Below, in pieces: positions 16,372 to 25,961 of a DNA stretch of 64,000 bases; the stretch's first letter is position 1, and every line of letters starts with the position of its first letter. The stretch is taken from assembly GCF_016595235.1 (NCBI RefSeq), contig NZ_JAENHL010000008.1, forward strand, positions 2,100,961 to 2,164,960. Reading direction: 5' to 3'. The DNA comes from Taklimakanibacter albus. Its GTDB lineage: Bacteria > Pseudomonadota > Alphaproteobacteria > Rhizobiales > Aestuariivirgaceae. The notes below the pieces were generated by a model, which was not told the DNA's origin, made no database searches, and was given only the letters and a program-made list of their open reading frames with translations. The translations under genes and the position numbers were made by a program.

Positions 16372-17826
16372 ATGACCCGTCGTCCCGACCGCTTTACTCT
16401 TGCTCCCGATCTCGAGATCAGCCGATTGCTGGTCGGCCTGTGGCAGATCGCCGATATGGAGAAGGACGGGAGGGTGCTCGACCATCCGGCGCTGGCGCGC
16501 GAGATGAAGGCCTATGCGGAAGCGGGCTTCGATACATTCGACATGGCCGATCACTATGGCAGCGCCGAGGTCATTGCCGGCCATTACCGCGATCTCGACC
16601 GCTCGGGCGTGGTCGCTACCAAATGGTGCCCGACGCCTGGCGCCATGACACCGGAGGTGGTGCGGGCCGCGGTGGACCGCGCGCGTGAGCGCCTCAAGGT
16701 CGACAGGATCGATCTCCTGCAATTCCATTGGTGGATGTTCCAGCATCCCGGCTGGATCGATGCGATGAAGGAGCTCGCGCATCTGAAGAGCCAAGGGCTC
16801 ATCGGCCATCTCGGCACCACCAATTTCGACACCGATCATTTGCGCCTCCTGCATGATCACGGCATTCCGCTGGTCACCAACCAGGTGTGCTTCTCGTTGC
16901 TCGACCGCCGCGCGGCGGGACGGATGAGCGACTTCTGCGCCACGTCAGGCGTCCGGCTTCTCGCCTATGGCACATTGGCGGGCGGGCTTCTCACCGAGAA
17001 ATGGCTCGGCAAGACAATGCCCAGAGACACGCAGAATTGGAGCCTGATGAAATATCTGCGCTTCGTCGAGGCGATCGGCGGCTGGGATGTCCTGCAAGGC
17101 ATTCTCGCCGCCGCCGAAAAGATCGCCCGCAAGCACAAGGTCTCGATCGGCAATGTGGCGACACGCTGGGTGCTGGAGCAGAAGGCGGTCGCCGGCATCA
17201 TCATTGGCGCGAGGCTCGGCGAGCGGGAACACCGCGCCGACAATCTGAAGATCTTCGATTTCGCGCTCGATGCCGAAGATCAACAATTGCTCGACGCCGC
17301 GCTGGCACATTCAAAACCGATCGGCGGCGATTGCGGCGATGAATATCGCAAGCCTCCCTTTCTCACCGCCTCGGGCGATCTCAGCCATCATCTGGCGAGC
17401 TTCCCGAAAGTCTATGCGGCACAGCCGATGCCGGACCGCCCGTCGCGCCTGCGCATCGACACGGGCAGCATCTGGGAACCACTCGCGGGCTACAGCCGCG
17501 CGGTGCGCATCAAGGACCGCATCCTGGTGAGCGGCACCACCGCGACACATGGCCAGGGCGAAGTGATCGCGCTCGGCAGCCCGGCGAGCCAGACCGTCTA
17601 TATTCTCGACAAGATCCGCGCCAGTATCGAAGCCTTGGGCGGCACGCTCGAGGATGTGGTACGCACCCGCGTCTATCTGCGCGACCAGTCCGCCTGCGAG
17701 GAAGTGTCCAAAGCGCATGGCCGCGTCTTCGGTCATATCAGGCCGGCAAACACGCTGCTCGAAATCGGCGCGCTGATCGGCAATTATGATGTCGAGATCG
17801 ACGCGGAGGCTATCGTCGAGGAATGA
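16372..17826 (+). CDS. Aldo/keto reductase fused to a RidA/YjgF domain
   Basis: The 484-residue protein has an N-terminal AKR barrel (about residues 1-335) with tetrad D57 and Y62 in FDMADHY, K84 in VATKW and H119 in QFHWW. A C-terminal RidA domain follows (about 362-484; GYSRAVRIKDRILVSGTTA ... IEALGGTLEDVVRTRVYL). RidA enzymes hydrolyse reactive imines and enamines, but the Arg of the PARS motif is replaced here (RPANTLLEI), so imine deamination is doubtful. The stop overlaps the CocE-type gene start as ATGA. A single reading frame without interruption supports a true fusion. Confidence 0.9.
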   Translation: MTRRPDRFTLAPDLEISRLLVGLWQIADMEKDGRVLDHPALAREMKAYAEAGFDTFDMADHYGSAEVIAGHYRDLDRSGVVATKWCPTPGAMTPEVVRAAVDRARERLKVDRIDLLQFHWWMFQHPGWIDAMKELAHLKSQGLIGHLGTTNFDTDHLRLLHDHGIPLVTNQVCFSLLDRRAAGRMSDFCATSGVRLLAYGTLAGGLLTEKWLGKTMPRDTQNWSLMKYLRFVEAIGGWDVLQGILAAAEKIARKHKVSIGNVATRWVLEQKAVAGIIIGARLGEREHRADNLKIFDFALDAEDQQLLDAALAHSKPIGGDCGDEYRKPPFLTASGDLSHHLASFPKVYAAQPMPDRPSRLRIDTGSIWEPLAGYSRAVRIKDRILVSGTTATHGQGEVIALGSPASQTVYILDKIRASIEALGGTLEDVVRTRVYLRDQSACEEVSKAHGRVFGHIRPANTLLEIGALIGNYDVEIDAEAIVEE

Positions 17827-19841
17827 AGACACGAACCGAGTTTCCGAGCGCCATCCATCTCATCGAGCATGCCGAGATTCCGCTTTCCGACGGGGTCAGA
17901 TTGTCGGCGATGATCTGGCTGCCGAGAGACTCGGAACAGAAACCGGTTCCGGCCATTCTCGAATATCTCCCCTATCGCAAGCGCGACGGCACCACCGAGC
18001 GCGATGCGCTGAACCACCCCTATTTCGCCGGCCACGGCTATGCGGCGATCCGTGTCGATATGCGCGGCGCTGGTGATTCCGAAGGCGTGCTCAAGGGTGA
18101 ATATCTCAAGCAGGAGCAGGATGACGCGCTCGAAGTGCTGAAATGGATCGCAGGCCAGTCCTGGTGCACCGGCTCGATCGGCATGATCGGCATCTCCTGG
18201 GGTGGGTTCAACGGCCTGCAGATCGCGGCGCGCCGGCCACCCGAGCTCAAGGCGGTGATCTCGCTGTGCTCGACCGATGACCGCTATGCCGATGATGTGC
18301 ATTTCATGGGCGGCTGCCTGCTCGTCGACAAATTCGCCTGGGGCTCGACGATGTTCAGCATCAATGCGACGCCGCCCGATCCGCTGCTCGTCGGCGACAA
18401 ATGGCGCGATCTGTGGATGAGCCGGCTCAATGAATCGGGTTTCTGGCTGGAGGAATGGCACCGTCATCAGCGCCGCGACGATCTCTACAAGCACGGTTCA
18501 GTCTGCGAGGACTATGGCGCCATAGAATGCCCGGTCTATCTGGTCGGCGGCTGGATGGACGGCTACACCAATCCGATCTTCCGCATGATGGAGCACCTCA
18601 CCTGCCCCAAGAAAGCGTTGATCGGCCCGTGGGCGCATAAATACCCGAACTTCGCCGAGCCCGGCCCGCGCATCGGCTTCCTGCAGGAAAGCTTGCGCTG
18701 GTGGGACAAGTGGCTGAAGGGCATCGAAACCGGCATCATGGACGAGCCCGCTTTGCGCGCCTGGATCCAGGATCCGGTACCGCCCCAAACGCATTACAAG
18801 GAACGCCCGGGCCGCTGGGTCGCCGAGGAAGCCTGGCCGATCGCCGGTGCGCAACCCCTCACCTTGCGGCTCGGCGAGCATGTGCTCACCGCGCAAGCGA
18901 CGGCGCCCGAGCATCATCTCACCATTTCTTCGCCCGAGACCATCGGCCTCGCTGCCGGCAAATGGTGTCCCTATGGGCTCGAAGCAGATGAGCCGGGCGA
19001 TCAGCGTGAGGAAGCAGGCGGCTCGCTCGTCTTCGACAGCGTACCGATGACCGAGCCGCTCGATCTCCTGGGCGCGCCGGTCCTCCATCTCGATGTCGCC
19101 GCCGACCGGGCGAATGCCTTCGTCGCCGCGACACTTTCGGAAGTCTTGCCCGACGGTTCAGCCACCAGACTTTCCTATGGCCTGCTCAATCTCACCCATC
19201 GTGATGGGCATGTGGATTTGAAGCCGCTCGAGCCCGGTACACGTTATCAGGTGACGATACGTCTCAATGATCTGGGCCAACGCATCGGCGCCGGCAATCG
19301 CCTGAGGCTGGCGCTGTCGACCGCTTATTGGCCGATCGTCTGGCCGTCGCCCGAGAAGACGACGCTGTCGGTCGCCACGACGATAAGCCGGCTCGATCTA
19401 CCGGTGCGCCAGGCACGCCCGGAAGACGATCGATTGCGTGATTTCGAGCCGGCCGAGAATGCGCCGTCCTTGCGCAAGACGGCGCTGCGCCAGGGCGCCA
19501 GCGCTTTCACCGTCACCCGCGATCTCAAGGCCGGCGAGGTCGAGATGTATCGGCTGCAGGATGACGGGCTCAACCAGATCGACGACTTCAACTGGACTTA
19601 TGGGATCCGCGCGGAACGGCGTTACCGCATTCACCCGGACGATCCGCTCTCGGCCAGGGCGGAAACCAGCTGGCGCAAGGAATATCAGCGCGGCGACTTC
19701 CATATCGCCATCGAGACGCATACGACAATGAGCGTGACCGAAACCGATCTCTTGCTGACCGGAAAGCTCACGGCGCGCGAAGGCGAGACAAGCGCATTTG
19801 CGCGTGAATGGTCCTACCGGATCCCGCGCGATCATCTTTGA
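17823..19841 (+). CDS. CocE/NonD-family hydrolase
   Basis: The 672-residue protein matches X-Pro dipeptidyl-peptidase/cocaine-esterase-like enzymes. The alpha/beta hydrolase core has GAGDSEG, the nucleophile Ser near residue 124 in MIGISWGG, an Asp in GGWMDGY and a His in GPWAHKYP. A C-terminal jelly-roll domain follows (LSYGLLNLTHRDGHVDL onward). It hydrolyses an ester, amide or peptide bond. No signal peptide is seen, so it is probably cytosolic. Being coupled to the AKR-RidA gene and followed by a peptide-type importer, it may process an imported amide or peptide-like compound. Confidence 0.88.
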   Translation: MKTRTEFPSAIHLIEHAEIPLSDGVRLSAMIWLPRDSEQKPVPAILEYLPYRKRDGTTERDALNHPYFAGHGYAAIRVDMRGAGDSEGVLKGEYLKQEQDDALEVLKWIAGQSWCTGSIGMIGISWGGFNGLQIAARRPPELKAVISLCSTDDRYADDVHFMGGCLLVDKFAWGSTMFSINATPPDPLLVGDKWRDLWMSRLNESGFWLEEWHRHQRRDDLYKHGSVCEDYGAIECPVYLVGGWMDGYTNPIFRMMEHLTCPKKALIGPWAHKYPNFAEPGPRIGFLQESLRWWDKWLKGIETGIMDEPALRAWIQDPVPPQTHYKERPGRWVAEEAWPIAGAQPLTLRLGEHVLTAQATAPEHHLTISSPETIGLAAGKWCPYGLEADEPGDQREEAGGSLVFDSVPMTEPLDLLGAPVLHLDVAADRANAFVAATLSEVLPDGSATRLSYGLLNLTHRDGHVDLKPLEPGTRYQVTIRLNDLGQRIGAGNRLRLALSTAYWPIVWPSPEKTTLSVATTISRLDLPVRQARPEDDRLRDFEPAENAPSLRKTALRQGASAFTVTRDLKAGEVEMYRLQDDGLNQIDDFNWTYGIRAERRYRIHPDDPLSARAETSWRKEYQRGDFHIAIETHTTMSVTETDLLLTGKLTAREGETSAFAREWSYRIPRDHL

Positions 19842-19853
19842 GGAGGCCGACAC

Positions 19854-20417
19854 ATGAAGCTGATCGCGCTTTCGGGCAGCCTGCGGCACGGGTCTTTCAA
19901 TACGAAGCTGGCGCATGAAGCGGCGCGGCTCGCGCCCGAGGATGTACATGTCACGGTCGAGACAATTCATGGCATTCCGCTCTATGATGCAGATGCTGAA
20001 GTGCAAGAGGGATTGCCCGAGCGCGTGACGGCGCTCAAGAATGCAATCATGGCGGCGGACGGGCTTCTGCTCGTGACCCCGGAATACAACAACTCCATCC
20101 CGGGCGTGTTCAAGAATGCCATCGACTGGCTGTCGCGGCCCGATGCCGATATCAAGCGGGTGTTCGGCGGCAGACCGGTGGCGCTGACGGGCGCGTCGCC
20201 TGGCGGCTTCGGTACGATATTGAGTCAGAATGCCTGGCTTCCGGTCTTCCGTACCCTGAAAGTCAATTTCTGGAGTGGCGGAAGGTTGCTTGTCTCCCGA
20301 GCGCAGGGCGCCTTCGGCGAAAGCGGCACGCTCGCCAATCCGGCGACGGAGGAACAGCTCAAGACCTTCATGGCCGGTTTCGCAGCCTTCATCCGGATGG
20401 CGCAACCAGAACCGTAA
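19854..20417 (+). CDS. NADPH-dependent FMN reductase (SsuE/ChrR-like)
   Basis: The 187-residue flavodoxin-like protein has the FMN phosphate-binding LSGSLRHGSFNTKLA and the active-site TPEYNNSIPGVFKNAIDW, both diagnostic for this family. It reduces FMN, quinones or similar acceptors with NAD(P)H in the cytosol. It starts 12 bp after the CocE-type gene, behind a GAGGAGG site, so it is part of the same unit. It could supply reduced flavin to an oxygenase, but no such enzyme is adjacent. Confidence 0.9.
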   Translation: MKLIALSGSLRHGSFNTKLAHEAARLAPEDVHVTVETIHGIPLYDADAEVQEGLPERVTALKNAIMAADGLLLVTPEYNNSIPGVFKNAIDWLSRPDADIKRVFGGRPVALTGASPGGFGTILSQNAWLPVFRTLKVNFWSGGRLLVSRAQGAFGESGTLANPATEEQLKTFMAGFAAFIRMAQPEP

Positions 20418-20496
20418 GCCATACTCCAGGGTTGCCAAGCCCGCACGACTGAGCGCATCCTGTAGGCCTAATAATCAAAAGCACAGGGAGCGGACC

Positions 20497-22056
20497 ATGA
20501 GTGGGATTAGCCTATCACGCCGTCAGATGCTTGCCGCGCTTGCCGCCGCGGGTCTCTCGCCGGCCTTCTATCGCAGCGCCGCCTTGGCGCAAGGCGGCAA
20601 GGTTCTCAAAGTCAGATCCTATGCCGATATCCAGAATCTCGACCCCGCCTTCCGCAAAGGGGCGCCGGAAGACGATGTGATGCGCAACATCTTCGTCGGC
20701 CTCGCCGACATGACGCCCGGCGACACCTGGAAATGGCGCCTCGATGCCGCGACCAAGCTCGAGCAGACCGATGCGACTCATATCGATTTCACGCTCATGG
20801 ACGGGCTCGTCTGGAGCGACGGCCATGGGCCGGTGACGGCCGACGACGTCAAATTCTCCTTCGAGCGCATGGCCGATCCCAAGCTCGATTCACCTTACAA
20901 GGGCGACTGGGAAGTTCTCGACCATGTCGAGGTGAAGGACGACAAGTCCGGCACCATCGTGCTCAAGGCACCCTTCCCGCCCCTGTGGAATGTCGGTCTC
21001 GTCTTCGGCTCGGGAAAGATCGTGTCGCGCAAGGCGGTCGAGGCCATGGGCGGACGTTTCGACACCAAGCCGCCGGCGCAGAGCGGGCGCTACCTCCTGA
21101 AGGAATGGCAGCCGAAGCAGCGCGTCGTGCTGGCGCGCAATCCCGACTGGAAGGGCGAGGCGCCCTATTTCGACGAAATCCACGTCATTCCGATCGAGGA
21201 TGCGAAAACCGCCGAGCTCGGGCTCGAAGCGGGTGATATCGATTACACCTGGGTCGAGGCGAGCTCCATCCCGCGCTTCAAGAAGACGCCGCCCAAAGGC
21301 GGCAAGCTCGCCGTCAAGCCGTCGCTCGCTTATGTGTGGCTCGGCATGAATGTCGAGGCGGCGCCCTTCGACAAGCTCGAAGTGCGCCAGGCCGTGCAGA
21401 AGGCGATCGACGTGCCGAGCGTGCTGGAAGCCGCCTATTTCGGCGCGGCGGAACCGGCGACCGGCATCATCGCGCCGGGTCTCATCGGCCATCGCGAGAA
21501 GACGCTCTACAGCTACGATCTGGATGCAGCGCGCGAACTTTTGAAGAAGGCCGGCCTGGAATCCGGCTTCGAATGCACATTGTCGATCCTGAACACCACG
21601 GAATTCACCAGCGCGGCGCAGGCGGTGCAGGCCAATCTCGCCGAGATCGGCATCACGGTGACGATCCAGCAATATGACTCCGGCACCTTCTGGAGCCTCG
21701 GCGACCAGAAATCCGGCGACAGCTGGAAGAAGGTGCAGCTCATCATCAACCGCTTCTCGATGCAGCCCGACCCGTCCTTCGCCACCGACTGGTTCACGCC
21801 CGAGCAGATCGGCGTGTGGAACTGGGAACGCTGGAACAGCCCGGAATTCGGTGAGCTGAACAAGAAGGCGAAGATCGAGCTCGATACCCAGAAGCGCAAC
21901 GACATGTATGTGCGCATGCAGGACCTGATGGATGAATCGGGCGCCTATGTGTTCCTCACCCATGGCGCCGTGGGTGTCTGTTACAGCGACAAGATCGATC
22001 CGGCGCTGATGCCCAATGGCAATCCGATCTTCCATGGGTTCAAGGCTACCGCTTAG
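20497..22056 (+). CDS. Peptide-type ABC transporter substrate-binding protein (SBP_bac_5)
   Basis: The start is ATG 20497, after AGGGAG. The first 32 residues (SLSRRQMLAALAAAGLSPAF) form a signal peptide with a twin-arginine-like SRRQML motif. The mature part is the large type II binding fold of DppA/OppA-like proteins: LVWSDGHGPVTADDVKFSFE, VLARNPDW and the C-terminal YVFLTHGAVGV. Length is 519 residues. It binds peptides, opines, nickel chelates or similar in the periplasm. A palindromic repeat separates it from its permeases. Confidence 0.92.
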   Translation: MSGISLSRRQMLAALAAAGLSPAFYRSAALAQGGKVLKVRSYADIQNLDPAFRKGAPEDDVMRNIFVGLADMTPGDTWKWRLDAATKLEQTDATHIDFTLMDGLVWSDGHGPVTADDVKFSFERMADPKLDSPYKGDWEVLDHVEVKDDKSGTIVLKAPFPPLWNVGLVFGSGKIVSRKAVEAMGGRFDTKPPAQSGRYLLKEWQPKQRVVLARNPDWKGEAPYFDEIHVIPIEDAKTAELGLEAGDIDYTWVEASSIPRFKKTPPKGGKLAVKPSLAYVWLGMNVEAAPFDKLEVRQAVQKAIDVPSVLEAAYFGAAEPATGIIAPGLIGHREKTLYSYDLDAARELLKKAGLESGFECTLSILNTTEFTSAAQAVQANLAEIGITVTIQQYDSGTFWSLGDQKSGDSWKKVQLIINRFSMQPDPSFATDWFTPEQIGVWNWERWNSPEFGELNKKAKIELDTQKRNDMYVRMQDLMDESGAYVFLTHGAVGVCYSDKIDPALMPNGNPIFHGFKATA

Positions 22057-22062
22057 ACCAGA

Positions 22063-22215
22063 AATCCCCTCTCCCCCTGCGGGGGAGAGGGTTAGGGTGA
22101 GGGGGAACCGGCAGAAGGGATTTGCGAGATTGAGAAGACGTCGCTGTCAGTTCCCCCTCACCCTCCCATTGCTGCGCAATGGGTCCCTCCCTCTCCCCCG
22201 TTGGGGGCGAGGGTA
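22063..22215. repeat. GC-rich palindromic intergenic repeat (REP-like), copy 2
   Basis: The gap between the binding-protein stop and the first permease holds a perfect 11-bp hairpin CCCTCTCCCCC-TGC-GGGGGAGAGGG (22067-22091), an 8-bp hairpin CCCATTGC-TGC-GCAATGGG (22165-22183), and a CCCTCTCCCCC/GGGGGCGAGGG arm pair at 22188-22214. It has the same style as copies at 16195 and 51624. In this position it can protect the binding-protein message and lower permease expression. Confidence 0.7.
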
Positions 22216-22232
22216 AAAGGCGCGGCGACAGA

Positions 22233-23177
22233 ATGCTCCTCTACGCCCTGAAGCGCTTAGGCTTAGCCCTCATCATCACGGCGGTGGCGCTGATCCTGCT
22301 GATCAGCATGATCCAGCTCATTCCGGGCGATCCGGCGGCGGTGCTTCTGGGCCCCCTCGCCTCGCCCGAGATGCGCGAGATGTTTCGCCAGCAGATGGGG
22401 CTCGACCAGCCGGCGCTGGTGCAGATCGCCCGGTTCTTCGGCCGCGTGCTCACCGGCGATCTCGGCACCGACGTGCTGACCAACCGTTCGGTGCTGGTCA
22501 CGGTCATGGAGCAAGTGCCCTTCACGCTGGCGCTGATCTTCGCCAGCATCACCTGGTCGGCGCTCATCGGCATTCCGCTCGGCTGCTTCGCCGCCCTTTA
22601 TCGCGGCTCGCTCGCCGACCGCATCGTCGGCATCCTGTCGGTGAGCTCGATCGCGCTTCCCTCCTTTGTGATCGCCATCTATGGCCTGCTGCTCTTCTCG
22701 GTGAAGCTCGGCTGGTTCCCGACCATCGGCGCCGGCGACCGCGGCGCACCGCTCGACCAGCTCTATCATCTGGTCCTGCCGTCGCTCGCCGTCGGGCTCG
22801 GCTGGGTCGGCTATCTCGCCCGCATGGTGCGCGCCTCGATGCTCGAGGTCTTGAGCGAGAATCATGTGCGCATGGCGCGTGCCTTCGGCCTCGAGGAACG
22901 CACCATCACCTATCGATATGCGCTGAAGATTGCCATCATCCCGACCGTCGTGCTGCTCGGCATGGGGGTGGGCAACATGATCTCGAGCGCCGTCTTCGCC
23001 GAAATTGTCTTTGCGCGACCAGGTGTCGGCAAGCTGATCTTCGATGCGATCAGCACCCGCAACTATCCGGTGGTGATGGGCGCGGTGATGATCACCACCG
23101 GCTTCTATGTTCTGTGCACCCTGATCGCCGACCTCGTCGCGGCGGGACTGGATCCCCGTGTCCGATCAACCCTTTGA
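22233..23177 (+). CDS. Peptide-type ABC transporter permease (DppB-like)
   Basis: The start is ATG 22233 (MLLYALKRLGLALII), since the upstream frame runs through the palindromic repeat. The 314-residue inner-membrane protein has about six hydrophobic segments, the DppB N-terminal segment LIPGDPAAVLLG, and the EAA loop region ARAFGLEERTITYRYALK. It is one half of the translocation channel. The DppC-like gene begins inside its last codons. Confidence 0.92.
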   Translation: MLLYALKRLGLALIITAVALILLISMIQLIPGDPAAVLLGPLASPEMREMFRQQMGLDQPALVQIARFFGRVLTGDLGTDVLTNRSVLVTVMEQVPFTLALIFASITWSALIGIPLGCFAALYRGSLADRIVGILSVSSIALPSFVIAIYGLLLFSVKLGWFPTIGAGDRGAPLDQLYHLVLPSLAVGLGWVGYLARMVRASMLEVLSENHVRMARAFGLEERTITYRYALKIAIIPTVVLLGMGVGNMISSAVFAEIVFARPGVGKLIFDAISTRNYPVVMGAVMITTGFYVLCTLIADLVAAGLDPRVRSTL

Positions 23178-24024
23178 TACGTTAAGCTTCCGGGACAGCC
23201 GGCTCGGGCGCATACTGCGCGAGCCGATGGGACTGCTCGGCATCGGCCTCGTCCTCCTCATCGTGCTCGGCGCGCTGTTCGCCGGCTTCACCGGCTACAG
23301 TCCCTCGAAGCTCGCGATGCGCGACCGCTTCCACGATCCGAGCTTCGCTCATCTCCTCGGCACCGATCATCTCGGCCGCGATCTCTTCACCCGCGTGCTC
23401 CATGGCGCCCGCATCGCGCTCGGCGTCGCCTTCGTCGCGACCGGCATCTCCTTCATCGGCGGCCTCATCCTGGGCATGATCGCCGGCTACGGGCCGCGCT
23501 GGCTCGATTCGCTGCTGTTGTTGCTCTTCGATTCTCTCCGCGCGTTCCCGACCGTGATGCTGGCGCTGGCGCTCGTCACGCTGACCGGCCCGAGCCTCGC
23601 CGCCGTCGTGCTGGTGGTAGTGCTCGCCACACTGCCCGGCTATGCGCGGGTGGTCCGGGCGCAGACCATGTCGCTCAAGACCACCGAATTCGTGCTGTCG
23701 GCCAGAAGCCTCGGCGCCCCGTCCTGGCGCATCCTCGCCGTCCATATCATGCCCAATCTTATCGGCCCCCTGGTCATCCTCGTCTCGATGGATATTCCGG
23801 TCGTCATCACCATCGAGGCCGGCATGAGCTTTCTGGGACTTGGGGTGAGGCCGCCGACACCCTCCTGGGGTGCCATCCTCAATGACGGCTATGCCTTCAT
23901 TCGCGAAAGCGCGTGGCCCGCCATCGCCGGCGGCCTCCCGATCATCATCGCCACACTCGGCTTCACCTTTCTGGGCGAAACCTTGCGCGATCATCTCGAT
24001 CCGCGACTGAGGCAGGACGGATGA
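23158..24024 (+). CDS. Peptide-type ABC transporter permease (DppC-like)
   Basis: The gene starts with GTG at 23158 (MSDQPFDTLSFRDSR), overlapping the DppB-like gene by 20 bp. The 288-residue membrane protein shows LLGTDHLGRDLFTRVLHGAR, the DppC hallmark, and the EAA loop ARSLGAPSWRILAVHIMPN. It completes the channel. The stop overlaps the next ATPase start as ATGA, keeping the order B-C-D-F typical of dpp/opp operons. Confidence 0.92.
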   Translation: MSDQPFDTLSFRDSRLGRILREPMGLLGIGLVLLIVLGALFAGFTGYSPSKLAMRDRFHDPSFAHLLGTDHLGRDLFTRVLHGARIALGVAFVATGISFIGGLILGMIAGYGPRWLDSLLLLLFDSLRAFPTVMLALALVTLTGPSLAAVVLVVVLATLPGYARVVRAQTMSLKTTEFVLSARSLGAPSWRILAVHIMPNLIGPLVILVSMDIPVVITIEAGMSFLGLGVRPPTPSWGAILNDGYAFIRESAWPAIAGGLPIIIATLGFTFLGETLRDHLDPRLRQDG

Positions 24025-24995
24025 GCCCGCTCCTCGACATCAAAGGCCTGTCGGTCTCCTTCCGCACGCCGCGCGGCGATCTCAAGGCGCTGCGCGACGT
24101 GGCGCTCCAGGTGGGACGCGGCGAGATCGTCGGCATCATCGGTGAATCGGGCTGCGGGAAGTCGACGCTCATCAACGCGATCATCGGCCTCCTGCCGGCC
24201 AATACCGGCGCGGTGAAGGGTCATATCGGCTTCGATGGCCAGGAACTGGTCGGCCTGCCCATAAATGCGATGCGCAAACTGCGCGGCGAACGTATCACCA
24301 CCATTTTCCAGGACCCGATGACGGCGCTCAATCCGGTGCTAACCATCGGCGCGCAAATGACCGCCATCCAATATCGGCGGCGGGCGAGTACATCCGAAAA
24401 GCGGCGGCGCGCCATTGAGTTCCTCGAGAAAGTGCGCATGCCCGATGCGGCGCGCCGCCTCGACCAGTATCCGCATCAATTTTCCGGCGGCATGCGCCAG
24501 CGTATCTGCATCGCCATGGCGCTCCTGACCGAGCCCGATCTGCTCATCGCCGATGAGCCGACGACGGCACTCGACGCCACGCTCGAGGTGCAGGTCATTC
24601 ACCTGCTGAGGGAGCTTCAGCGCGACATCGGATGCTCGGTGCTGTTCATCTCACATCATCTGGGCGCGGTGGCGGAATTGTGTGGACGCGTCGCCATCAT
24701 GTATGCGGGCGAAGTCGTCGAGCAGGGAACGGCGGGCGACATCTTTCGCGATCCGCGCCACCCCTATACACGCAAGCTGCTCGAATGCGATCCCGGCCGC
24801 ATCACCGAGCGGCAGGAGATCCTGCCGACCATTCCGGGTGAACTGCCCGATCTCGTCCATGTGCCACAGGGCTGCATCTTTCGCGACCGTTGCCCCGAAC
24901 GTTTCGCGCTATGCGGCGAGCGGCCGCCCGAAGTGACGGTTCGGCCTGGCCATCAGGCGGCTTGCCACAAAGCCCGCGAGCTCGTCGCCTCATGA
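24021..24995 (+). CDS. Peptide-type ABC transporter ATPase (DppD-like)
   Basis: The 324-residue ATPase has Walker A GESGCGKST, Q-loop IFQDPMTALNP, signature FSGGMRQRICIAMAL, Walker B LLIADEPTTALD and H-loop ISHHLGAVAE, all intact. The C-terminal oligopeptide-transporter domain carries a Cys-containing segment (CIFRDRCPERFALC) of the kind that holds an iron-sulphur cluster in DppD. It energises import together with the DppF-like partner. Start ATG 24021 overlaps the permease stop. Confidence 0.93.
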   Translation: MSPLLDIKGLSVSFRTPRGDLKALRDVALQVGRGEIVGIIGESGCGKSTLINAIIGLLPANTGAVKGHIGFDGQELVGLPINAMRKLRGERITTIFQDPMTALNPVLTIGAQMTAIQYRRRASTSEKRRRAIEFLEKVRMPDAARRLDQYPHQFSGGMRQRICIAMALLTEPDLLIADEPTTALDATLEVQVIHLLRELQRDIGCSVLFISHHLGAVAELCGRVAIMYAGEVVEQGTAGDIFRDPRHPYTRKLLECDPGRITERQEILPTIPGELPDLVHVPQGCIFRDRCPERFALCGERPPEVTVRPGHQAACHKARELVAS

Positions 24996-25960
24996 CGCCG
25001 CTTCTCGAAGTCAGCGACGTCGTCATCCGCTTTCCGATACATAGCCGGATTGCCGCCAGGCTCACCGGCCAACCCTCTTCCATCGAGGCGGTGGCCGGCG
25101 TCTCCTTCACACTGGAGGCCGGCAGCACCTATGCGCTGGTGGGTGAATCAGGTTCCGGCAAGACCACACTGGCGCGCGCCATCACCGGGCTCGTGCCGAT
25201 CGAAGGCGGCCAGGTCGATTTCGCCGGCCGGACGATCTCGGGCCTGAGCGAAGCCGCCTTGCGCGGGGTGCGGCGCGAGATCGCAATGATCTTCCAGGAC
25301 CCGATCGGGTCGCTCAGCCCGCGACTCAGCGTGCGCGCCATCCTCGCCGAGCCCTTCAAGGTGCATGGCGAGACGGCGGATCTCGACGGCAAGATCGCAC
25401 GGCTTCTCGACGATGTGGGCCTCTCACCTCATTTCGCCCAGCGTTATCCGCATCAATTGTCGGGCGGCCAGGCGCGGCGCGTCTCGATCGCCCGGGCTTT
25501 GGCGCTCCGGCCCAAGCTCGTCATCGCCGATGAGCCGACCGCCGGCCTCGATGTCTCGATCCAAGGTGAGATGCTCAACCTGATGCGCGATCTGCAGCGC
25601 AAATTCGGCACCACCTTCCTGATGATCACCCATAATCTCAACGTGGTGCGCCACGTCGCCGACCGCATGGCGGTCATGTATCTGGGCCGCATCGTTGAGG
25701 AAGGCCTGACCGATGATATCTTCAAGGCGCCACGCCACCGTTATACGACGGCGCTGCTGTCCGCCAATCTCAAGGCCGAGCCTGAAGCGGCCTCCTATGT
25801 CATCGAGGCGGAAGGCGAAACACCGAGCCTGCTCAACCGGCCGAAAGGCTGCGAGTTCCACCCGCGCTGCCTGTTCAAACGCGAAGTCTGCCGCACCGCC
25901 ATGCCGGAAGAACAGATGCCGTCGGCCGACCACCGCTTCGCCTGCCACAATCCGGCGTGA
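24992..25960 (+). CDS. Peptide-type ABC transporter ATPase (DppF-like)
   Basis: The 322-residue ATPase has Walker A GESGSGKTT, Q-loop IFQDPIGSLSP, signature LSGGQARRVSIARAL, Walker B LVIADEPTAGLD and H-loop ITHNLNVV. The C-terminal Cys-rich tail (GCEFHPRCLFKREVC) resembles that of DppD/DppF. ATG 24992 overlaps the DppD-like stop (ATGA). It is the last gene of the plus-strand operon and ends 1 bp before the convergent caspase-TPR gene. Confidence 0.93.
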   Translation: MTPLLEVSDVVIRFPIHSRIAARLTGQPSSIEAVAGVSFTLEAGSTYALVGESGSGKTTLARAITGLVPIEGGQVDFAGRTISGLSEAALRGVRREIAMIFQDPIGSLSPRLSVRAILAEPFKVHGETADLDGKIARLLDDVGLSPHFAQRYPHQLSGGQARRVSIARALALRPKLVIADEPTAGLDVSIQGEMLNLMRDLQRKFGTTFLMITHNLNVVRHVADRMAVMYLGRIVEEGLTDDIFKAPRHRYTTALLSANLKAEPEAASYVIEAEGETPSLLNRPKGCEFHPRCLFKREVCRTAMPEEQMPSADHRFACHNPA

Positions 25961-25961
25961 G

